Below are positions 46,201-58,200 of a DNA stretch of 64,000 bases, one piece after another. Below the pieces are notes generated by a model. That model was not told the DNA's origin. It did not search any database and saw only the letters and a list, made by a program, of their open reading frames with translations. Origin of the DNA: Pomphorhynchus laevis (lineage: Eukaryota; Acanthocephala; Palaeacanthocephala; Echinorhynchida; Pomphorhynchidae). A program made the translations under genes and the position numbers. Location: positions 62,001 to 126,000 of the forward strand of contig WNNJ02001269.1 of NCBI GenBank assembly GCA_012934845.2. The letters run 5' to 3'. Position 1 is the first letter of the stretch; each line of letters opens with the position of its first letter.

Positions 46201-49200
46201 CGCGATGGCTGCATACGCAGCTGCCTCACTTCCGCTCATCAAAGAGTTAGAAAATAGGATTCCCGAAATAATTGTACGCGGTCCTATTAAATACTCTGCA
46301 ATAAATAAGTCATGGTTTTAGATATTACATCAATCCATCGAAATGCACTCTGATTATTCATTCAACAAATATACATAAAGAACCATTATTCTTTAGGCAA
46401 AATAATGTTCAAGTTGTGACAACATGGGTGAAAATACACGGTAGCTTCATCGATAAATCAGACTACATTGAAGAAATTGTTAAAAAAGCTGCAGATGATT
46501 GGATACAATAGATCAAATTATTAACAGATATAACTGTCATAGATAGCCACTTAGCTTTCATTCTGCTCATCAAGAATCTACAGTTCAGATGGGCACACCT
46601 GAAAATAACAACTTTAATCGATTCCCAATGGCTAGAAGAACTAGATTCAATATTATTTAGAGATAAATTGCCACAGATAATCGGGCAAAGTATTTTACAC
46701 TCGAAATGGGAGATAATTGTTCAGCTATCAATTAAACTAGGGGGATTTGAATAAATAAATCTAGCTCAAATACATCACAAGAATACACATTTTCATTACG
46801 AATGTATGATGAACGACTTAGATTGCTTACGATGGGGAATTATTCAATCCCAAATCGCCTTGCAAATAAAGGAAGAAAAATAATTGCGATACAAAGAAAT
46901 GCAAATGCAGATATTTGACGAACTAACAAAAAATAGAAGAGAATATAATACATATCACTAATAATTCTGGAACCTCTTATGGCTTAGCACTTTTCTTCTT
47001 ACACAAACTGGCCGATACTTATCGAAGCAACAATTTCAAGACGCGATATCAGCAAGATACGGATGCGAACCACTAAACACCCTATCCAAATGTATTTGTG
47101 GCAGAATTTCAGCAACGGATATGCGCTCTCATGTCATGTTGGTTGAATACCTTTCATGCGACATAACACAATAAGAGACAAGATCGCGTTAGCACTTCGT
47201 GATGTGTGTGTCAATGTTGTTATTTATCCGTTATTCCTACCAATTCCAGATTTAATACTATTTGATAACATCAGTACAACTACAGAAATGTCGGATCGAC
47301 TAGACATAGCATGCAATAATCTGTTCGGAACAATCATTGAGCGATCCTTCATGGACGTTTGTGTTTTTAACCCGCTTCCCTCATCGTATTCCCAACGGAT
47401 GAACGATTCGCATAACTATCATGAGAATAGAAAACGAGCCAAATATGCTGAACGAGTGGCGAAAATCGAGTGCTCCGGATTTCACCCTCTCATATTTTCT
47501 GCGCTAGGAAACATAGGTCCAAATGCAGACAGAGTATTAGGACAGATCGCACGTCAAGAGACGGCTAAACACAATTGATCCTATCACGAATGCATCACTC
47601 ACCTAAGAAGCAACATCTTATTCATACTCGCAAAATGTATATCTTTTGCAATTCAACGAGCATTCATAAGAAACCTTAACAGTCAAGCGAATCCACTTAA
47701 TGATTCGCCAAACTAATTGAAATGTTACGAAACAACTCGGTTAAGGCCTATTTGAAAGAACTTACACATTTGTAAAATTATTCTAATAAATATTGTTATA
47801 AAAAATTAATATATGATATATAATGTATCATTATATTTTATATAATATATCATTATATTATATTGAATTATATAATATTAAATTATATTCAACCTAAATA
47901 CGCGTTTTCATATTTTATTTTATAAATTATTATAAATTATTATAAATAGTTAGCTATAAATTAAGAAGAGTGAGAGATTGTGAAGATGAAATAACAAATT
48001 AAAAAATCAATTATATCAACGAAAATTGTATTAAAAGTAAAGCTTGCATTTATGAAAAATAAATGCAAGTTTATCCTGCATTTCAATAGGAAAACTAACT
48101 TTATAGCTTGGACTATAAAAATAACTTTGTATTATGACTTTGTATTTTCTTTGTAGTTTGGAAGATTAATTGACTTTTGTCACCCAGTTCATAATCGTTA
48201 TCAAATTGCTTTGGCGAAGGTGATTGGAAAAAACCTCGATGCTATCATAGTTGACAATCAAAACACTGCACGATCTTGCATTCAGATGTTAAAAGACCGA
48301 GGGTATTTTCCAGAAACGTTCTTGCCTTTAAATTCCATAAAAGTTAAAACGATTGATCCCATGCTGAGGTACTAATTTATTACGTAATAAAATTACATTC
48401 TTAATCGATCAGCAAATAAAATTATTTATATTACAATAAAATCATGTTGTGATTTTAATAATTTTGTATATTTTTAGTATTTTTATATTTTTTGTTCCAT
48501 TCAAAATTTGTTCCATTCAAAAGTCTTGGGATTTATATAATTTATCTATACTGAAACTGTTTTTTTTTCAATATTCATTTGGAAATATTAAAGATATTTT
48601 CAAATATTAATTTTGATATTTTGCAGTAGTAGCTAAATGGATATTCAAGACATTCCACAAACGGATCTTGCACTACAAAATGTTATTGTCTTTTAGATCA
48701 GAGTATTTATCTACTGAAATGTAGTTAATTGAATTGTTGTTGCAAAGAACAACAATTTGAATATTAGTAATCCATACGGGTCACGGTTTCGAAGTCATAT
48801 TCTTTATAGTAAGTACTTTTGCGTGAATAAGTGTGAAATATCAAAAAGTTTAAAAAAATATTTGGTTTCTGGTTTATTGTTCTATTTAGTTTCATACATT
48901 ATATCTACTTAAATTTAATTAAGATACTCTTGAAACATTCCGTTGCAATTTCATGAGCTACGGAGAAATGTCTGTATATATTGTTTTATATATTAATATA
49001 TATGTTAATGTATACAACGTAACTTAAATAGATAAAAACTTATATCATTGAATGCGTTTCAAACCCTTTCGTATTGTGATAAAGCGCAGTTCTACACTGT
49101 TGACTTTGTATCTTTTGGATCAGAAATCCACTCAATAGCACGTCAACATAAGCAATAAATGTAATATGTCAACGCTCTAACCTTTCTTCATAGTAATTAG

Positions 49201-52200
49201 CAAATTTTCATTATGGATAACATTGCCTTTTAATATTTTAATTGGTAAAATTGGACGTTTGTTGTCAATAACGAGCGGCTATAAAAATATTTGAAACTGA
49301 CATGTTCAAAAATTAACAAATAATAAATAAATTCATATTTAAACAAAAATGTATTGTTGTATTTAGTAATATTGATGATCGGGTGAAGCTTTTAATTGAC
49401 CTTGTAAAATATGAACCGGCTGACATTAAAAACGCAATATATTTTGCGATAGGAGATACGCTAGTAACTAACACTGACGATGTTGCAAGAGAAATAGCTT
49501 TTGGATCTGATAGAAAATTTAAGGTAAATTTAATAACATCTACATTTAAATATGTTGGCTAAGTTATCCTTATTATTTGCAATTTCAAAAACGCTACATT
49601 TGAAAAATTAATTTTAAACAAATTTAAATTAAATGTTTTAATTTTTTTTAGATTGATAAGATGATAAGATTACAATAATCAATATATTAATTAGTATATA
49701 TATTAATATATATGTTTGATATATATATTAATATATATGTTGTATATTAATTATGTATCGAAACATTAATGATATATGTATTTAACTCTAGCAATTTTCA
49801 TTCAATAAGCTAACAAATTTATCCAACTAATCTTATTCTTAATAAAACTAATGTTGTTGATAAAGAAGTTATATATCTATATATAAACATTAAATTAGCA
49901 TTAACTAAAACTACTATTAATTTATATCGTAAAGATGACATATTTAAATTTACAAGAAACATATTTTTGCATGAGCATTCATGCATACCATATAATATAA
50001 AATATAATACATTAAATAATGAAATTTTAAGAATTGCAACAATATGTAATGATATTAACTTTCTTCAAAATCATTTAAATAATTTAATTTGCCTTGATAA
50101 TATATTTGTTTTAGAAATAGTCGCCAAATCCTAATAGTATTGCAATACGTCGCGGACGAATAAGCGAACAAATTTATCCGGATAGCATTATTCTTAACAG
50201 AACTGATATTGATGATAAAAAGGATGATAAAAAAGGAAATTTACCACGTAAAAATAAATCGTTTTTATTTAAAAAATGATTTAACCCAATGAATTTTTAT
50301 TCAACAAATGAACAAATTTACCGTTTTTATTAATATTTATTATTAATAAAACCAATATCAATGATATTTAATTTTTATTCAATAAAAGCGAATATATTTA
50401 TCCACGTAGATTTATTCTTAATAAAACCAATATTAATGATAAAGAAAGTATATATCTAGATATGAGCATTTAATTAACATCAATTAAAACTACTTTTAAT
50501 TTAAATATGAAAATGACATATTTAAATTTACAAGAAACATATTTTTGCATGCGCATTCATAAGCATTCACTCTTATTTCCCTATTTTTGATAATGTCATA
50601 CATTATTATCTATAATTATTAAAAATATTTATTTTAGATAAGATTATATTTATATAATAACTTATATAAATATAATCTTATATTTATAACTTATATATAA
50701 CTTATATCTAAAGGTGACATTTGAATTATTTTAATATCTAAATATTTTTATATTTATTTAATGTTGCCTTTAACATCTAAAGGCGACATTTAACTATTTT
50801 ATTTATCACTATGTTAAATAATTTAATATACATAGACTCGGTTACCTGAAATGATAATATGATATGGACTTAATTGTAAAACTTTATTTAAGTCCAATAA
50901 AATGAATCAATCAATAGCGTTATCTGGTACTCGCAAGTATTATATGGATATATATGCAAGTATATATGCCTATATACATATTATATGCAATTATTCATGC
51001 ATATAATATAATATTAAATGTAACACTTTAAATATTGGAATTTTAAGAGTTTCCATAATATGTTTGTCGTGATATATATTTTGCGCGTTGACCATTCCTG
51101 TAAATGACTAAAAAATAAAATAAAACAAATAAGAAATAAAATAGTAAATAAAAATTATTATAATTTAAAAATCATTTTTATTCAAGATGGAAGGTAATAA
51201 TCCTTCTCAAAAATTCAAATATTTGGATAATATTGAATTCAAATATTTGGATAATATTGAATTAATAGAATCCTTAAATATTTTGATAAATCAAAATTAT
51301 TTAAGAGTAGGGACATCTATATTGAGACAAGTAAAAGGTGTTCCAATGGGTGGTAATAGTAGCCAAATTATAGCTGACTTGTTTTTAAGCTTTATAGAAT
51401 ATGAATTTGTTCATAACTGTGTAAAAACTACATCTAAACTATATAAATATTTGAAATATATGTTTCGATACATTGATGATATATGTGTATTTAACTCTAA
51501 GATTTATTAAAATCTAAAAACAATTATAAATTCTATTATTTAATTATTTAATTTTGATTTAGCATTATTATTATGTTTTGTTTATTTTATAATTATATTA
51601 AACATGTCGACTCAGAAAGCTGATTTGATGGTTTTAAATAGTTGATAATGAACCATTATTGATAGAGACAATAAAAACAAATTAGATTTTTTATCAAAAC
51701 ATATTTTTTGTTTTGTTTCTAATATTTTGTTACTAGCAGCAGTTAGTGAAATACTAGATATTTAGATAAAATAGGATCATTAAATATTTTAATAAATCAA
51801 AATTATTAGATTTATTAATAAGATGTTAAGTTTTTGACTTTAATTCTTAATAACTGATTGCAATACTAAAGAATCTTTTCAGTAAAGACGAAACGTCTTA
51901 ACAAAAAGAGCTTTTTTAGATAAAACCAAGTAAAAAAGCAACTTAGTTGTGATTATACGCAATACGTTTTGATATATATAACAAATAGTTTTGTTTTTAT
52001 ATCTTATATTTTATAAGATATAAAATGTATGTTTCGATATATTGAGAATATATGTGTATTTAACTCTAAGATTTATTATTAAGATATAAAGTTTTGTACC
52101 TAAGTTTTAAATTCTTAATAACTGATTGCAATACTAAAGAATATTTTCATGTATAGGCGAAAAAAAGAGCTTTTTTAGATAACTTCTAAGATCAAGTAAA

Positions 52201-55200
52201 AAATCAAATACTAATACTCAGATATAATACTTACATCTAATACTCACAAATTAAATCTAATACTCACAAGTATTATATTTTTATTTCAACATTCATTCTG
52301 TTTCTTTTAATATAAGAAACAGATGATTTTCATATAAGAAACTTTCGCAATTCGAACCCACCACACACCAAATTTTATTATTCGTTTCTATACGAATTGT
52401 TCACCGAGCAGTAAACCGTAAGTTTACTGCTCGGTGAACTCGTTTACTGCCCGCAGTACACGAGCTGCTTTACTTCATTTGGTCGGATTCAGTTCAATAT
52501 TTTGATAGCTGCTGCTATCATCAGGAACTATTGCTTCACAACTATTGCGTTGTTGTGAAATATCATATCACTCGTATCCAAGTAATTGTTATTGATTCTA
52601 CGAGTTCTGTCTGTTCAGATTTTGAAATCAAGATATGATATTTTGATACCATTTGTCCTATTTCCATATTTTTTAATCCACATTAATCATAATAATGCAG
52701 GAAGCAACTAGCGAAATTTAAAATATTTAGTATTTATTACAGAAATTAGTAGAATTACATAAGTAGCATATAAGACTTATTTTATAGCTGGCAATGAAAA
52801 CAATGTAGATATTATGATATTGTTATACTTATAATATATTGAACTTATAATATATTATGATATATTATGATGATCTGTAAAAAATAATTATAGATGTACT
52901 GGTAAGTTTTGTGAATCTTTTAATAAGAAACATTGCAGTCACTCAACACAACCAGCCGCATACCGTCATTCCGTCGCCAACGTAAAACTCGCCGCTGCTA
53001 CGTCGTACGCTGTCAATGTAACGAATATGAAATATATGGACAGAGTCTAAGATGCGGGGTACATGTTTTCAGTCACCATAGTCGAGACCTTCTGTGGATG
53101 GAACGACGAAGAAAACATGGTGTTTTAAGCGTGTTGTGAACAATATGAGCCGTACAAGACGAATGGGATACTCTTTGACGGTCACACGATTATATCAGCG
53201 CATCTCAATAGCGCTAATGCAGGTCAACGCAAAAAAGCCATGCTAGCTTCACTCGATCGGCTTACAATATTGACCTCTGACCACATTAACAGGAACATGT
53301 GAATCTGAGGAACGCCTATTCGAGCCAGACGCTAGTCTTAAAAAAACGTGTTTGTAGAATCTACATACCGATGCTTGATGCACCTATTACGCGATATTCC
53401 AAATACACAAATAACGATTTAGATGCTGTTGACGGCATGTTACCAGATTACGACGAATTTTAATCCAAATCTTTGAATGACGGAGAAACGCCATATTCAG
53501 TTATATCCCTTGAACCATGTAAATTGTCGATGAGTTATAAGACAATAAAATCATTCCAGAACAATTTAAATAACGCCGATCAGTCAAAACGGTCATTACT
53601 TGTACATGCCACAGCACATATTGAGGAACTTCCTCCACCACCTAATATTAGGATCAAATTTGATGGTGGAAACGAAACTACTAGCAAGCGAGAGAAGGAC
53701 AAATTGCCGCCTAAGGAGAAGAAATTTAAAAACGACTTGCTTTAGCAGATTCGCAAAAAAGCTTTTAACCTTTCAAAGGGGTCGATAACGGTAAGATCAT
53801 CAACAAATGATTTCTTAGCGAGCGTGTCGAAGCTCATATCATTGCCTACAGCCTTAACTCATTAACTTAAAATGCAACGCGACAGATTTCACATTGACAT
53901 CGACGATCAAGCATCAAATACTGGACACTTAAACACGTACCTTGATTGATTGTCACCACGAAACAATTTGGAGGACATAACTAATAAGAAAATTAACCGA
54001 AAGCAACGATTAAAGGAAGCTAATGCTAGCTCAACGAATTGGATAACGACTAGTCAGCAACGAACATTACAAAATATTGATAAAAGAGGAGGCAGGTGTG
54101 CGACGCCACCCGGCAAACGCCAAGGGAAACCACGTCGAATACGTGCTCTTAAAACCTACAACGATTTTGCCGCAATTGAGAAGCTAGTATCAGTGAGATG
54201 AATCGATGATAATAGGTTTAAACAAATAATTTCGCTTTGTATAACTAGTGAGACCGATATTCAACAACATTAATCAGATTCGGAACAGAATAAGCCAGAG
54301 AAAACCAAAAGCCTGTTAACCTAAACTCCATTTCGGAAAATCAAGCCAATTCAATCGTCTAGTTTTTATTACGTTGACGGGAAAGACCATATTGTTCTGG
54401 ATATCGATATCCATGATTTGCAGAGTAAGCTTGTCTTCGATTACATATACTACCAGCAATTTCACGAGCCGCGCAATGATCAAGTAAGCGAACAGGGCGT
54501 AGTCGTAGTCGTGATGCCACTGAAATCCCAAACACTGAATTGCGCCACAAGCAGTGAACAAACTGTCGGCAAATTCGCGGACTACTATGCAGTGGAATTG
54601 GCGATGCAGCATATTCTGCTATCTTTTATTGCCGGCAGCAACGCTGATGAAAAGCTTCTTCTAGAGAGCGCTCTAGTGAAGAACTGCGGTACTGTTGGCG
54701 AATATCGCACCAAACATGACGGACGAAAGAAACGCGCCCAAAAATCAGTTACTTCTGCTGACGACGTTATGTGGCGAGCTGATCATCGTTGCCTGTCTGA
54801 AGGTAATCGCACACGCTCTACTTACAGCGGCGACGCTGATGATTTATATTTATTATAAATATTTTTTACAAAATAAAATAATAACGGTTCCCACAATGAT
54901 ATAATCATAAAGATATAATAACAATACAGGGCCAAATTAATTTGTTTTTAAACAAATTCCCAGCAATGGTGTTTTACGCAAAGGGTAATAAATATCTTAT
55001 AAATTTGTTGTTCACTCGTAAAAATTATTAACTGATCGAAGGAGAGAGTTAATAAAATGTCTATTGAAATTTAAAAAATTTGGATTTCAATAAATATTCT
55101 ATTCACTATCTCCTTTGACCACTTAATAATTTCTATGACTGAATCACAAATATTACATAATTAAGTTGATTGCTAGCGGAATGTTTCGAGGTGTATTGGA

Positions 55201-58200
55201 CAGCCAAATAAATAAACAATAGAAACACAACAGTTTGCACATTAGTGTCAAATACATCAAGTGTAGGAACGAGAAGGGATTCTAACTGAGCAAATTTCAT
55301 CATTGTATCAATGTAAATACAAACGCAGTATCAAGGCACTTTTTTGTTCTGTCAAAATGCAGTTCAGGACTTAATAAACATCTTCATTATATATACTTAT
55401 ATATAATTATATATTATATATTTTTGTTGAAAATGCGACATAATATTATATAATCTATTATAATTTATTGTATATTTTAAAATGAGCACATAAAATAAGT
55501 AACTAAAATTATTACGAAACTCACCATTCACCATATGTTCATCGCACAACAGTTGTGACATCACATTCCTCGACTTATTGAGCGTTAATCACTGAGTATC
55601 CACATGTACATGGTTCAACATAATTAATTCGCCAAATACTAACTCATTTAAATATAATCTAAATAATTGAGGGCATCTCGAATTTGTTGCAAATAATGAC
55701 AAATGTATAAAACATTATGTGATAACGTTTTCATAACATTTTACAGTTGCAATTTTGTAAGAAGAGCTGTAAAATTGTAATGGGATGCAAATTTTATTAG
55801 CCATAAACAGTTTTGAATGTAATTTGTCATCGTATATTATTAGTAAGGATGTATTGAAAAACCGATCAATATTTAATCGGTTTAAAAATATTTAATATTA
55901 AATATTTTAAATATTAAATATTTAATATTTATATAATATTAAATATTTAATATTTTAAGTTTATTATTGTTACAACTTCATTAAGATCCGATGTATCATT
56001 CATTGTTTTTATCGACATGTGGATTACTCGAATATTAATGTGGGTAATATGATGTAGGTAATTATGATATAATGTAGGTAATTTTGACCAAATATGTAAT
56101 AATATTTTTTGAAAAAATATTATATAGATATTATATATGTGATATTATATATGTGATGTTAATATATAACATCAAATTGTTAAAATATTAAATTCTAAAT
56201 ATATGATTTTTATGGATATTAACTTGAAATTTAACAGGCACAAATAATGATATGCAAGTCAGCACTTATTTGGCATAACTTAAAGATTAATGATTATTAA
56301 TATTAAAGTCACAAATTCCTAATTATTCTAATAATTATGGATTATCAGATCACTAATTAGTGATTAGATTACTAATTAGTGATTTTGCTTATCCTCAGAC
56401 ATAGAAGAAGCGAAGTTTTCTTAGTGTCAATATATTATTGTCAATATATACAAAAATATACATATAAAATTTATATACATATAAATATAAAAATATTTAT
56501 TTTTATTAAATCTAAAATTGTATTTGTTTAATGACATATTACTCGATGCGAGTAAACAAGATTAACAGAATGAGCAAAATAATATTTTAATTAAGAGCAT
56601 TTGTAGACTTTTATAAATGACAATAATTTTAAACGTTATTAAATATAAATATTTATTTAAACTAATTAATTAAGAAACAAGCAATTAATATTGATAATGA
56701 GTTATAAAATAAATTTATTAAATACAATATTAAAGGGATTGTTATGATATAGCGATTTATTTAAGTACTATATTTTAACATATTATTCTTTTAATGTTTA
56801 AAATGAATTAGTTTATTAATTAATTAAAAATAGTTATTAAGGATAATTTAAAAATACGTTAATAAAAGACTAATTAATTTAGCAATTAAATAATAATTTA
56901 ATAATTATAAAATAATTATATAATTAGTTAGAAAATATCTCATTTTAAATCTCAAAATATGTCTGGATATCAACAAGTTTAAAATTACTAATATGAAAAT
57001 AATGAAATTTTTCACGAAAGAAATCAGTAAATTTTTCTTTGATAAAACAACGAATATCTGCACTTCACTTATTTCTACATGACATTTTCCCAATATAAAA
57101 CGCTTATTTATAATTTTAATAAGGTCTAAATTCTTCTAATTTATTCAATAAGGTATAATGAAAATGTGATAATTTTTAAAATATTAATTTAATTTCTAAT
57201 TTTAGTTTATTAATTCATAATTAATTAAAAATAGTTATTAAGAATAATTAAATTTGCAAATTTTAATAAATTACAATAATTTTTAATAAATAAAAATTAA
57301 TAAAATAAATTAAATTTTAATAAATAAAACTTTTATACATAGCCTGCCTTATAGATTGAAGATCTGCGAATATGATAAAAACGTTTTTCTTGTAAACGAT
57401 TGTATTTTTTTCTGATAATGCTAACAGAATTTTACGAAATATATAAATTAAAAGTTTCCTTATTTGATCCTGCTCCCGAAGTTCAATAAAGAAAATATGA
57501 TCATCAAAATCAAATATTTATCATAAAAAAGTAGTTTTCGAGTGTTTGTGAAGGCGTTTGTAAAATCATTTCTTAAATATTTAAATAAATTATTAAACTT
57601 TATTTTTTAACTTTTATACATTAAATTTTTTATTTTTTTTTAATTTTTTTCAACACAATCTTATCTTTAATTTATTTTTAAAGAAACTTTTGCATGTTGT
57701 GAAACTAAAATTTCTTATGATGACAGCAGCAGCTATTTAAATATTGAACTGAACCTTTTTATCGAATAAATTGTCGTTTCTTTGGTTTCATTCTATAAAT
57801 GTATTATTGAAGAAATAAAGTTTAAATCTCAAAATTGTCAGTTTGCAAATTATTTGCGAACAAAAAGGTTTAGTTTTTCTTAAAAAACTAAACCTTTTTG
57901 TTTAGTTTTTTTTCTCTTTCTTTCGTGAAATTTTTCACGAAAGAAATCAGTAAATTTTTCTTTGATAAAACAACGAATATCTGCACTTCACTTATTTCTA
58001 CATGACATTTTCCCAATATAAAACGCTTATTTATAATTTTAATAAGGTCTAAATTCTTCTAATTTATTCAATAAGGTATAATGAAAATGTGATAATTTTT
58101 AAAATATTAATTTAATTTCTAATTTTAGTTTATTAATTCATAACTAACTAAAAATAGTTATTAAGAATAATTAAATTTGCAAATTTTTATAAATTATAAT

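Larger units (their letters stand above)
50571..54850. repeat. Right arm of large inverted repeat
   Basis: Reverse complement of 28985-35060 without LINE D. Inner edge: CTTATTTCCCTATTTTTGAT at 50571 against its complement at 35059. Carries a PLE RT fragment, PLE termini, hammerhead-like repeats and unknown element E. The spacer between the arms (35060-50571) contains SMC1 exons 5-12. Confidence 0.88.

Noticed and set aside
57361-57480. Array units as extra functional SMC1 exons
   Set aside because: They are on the opposite strand to the gene and stop inside the exon.
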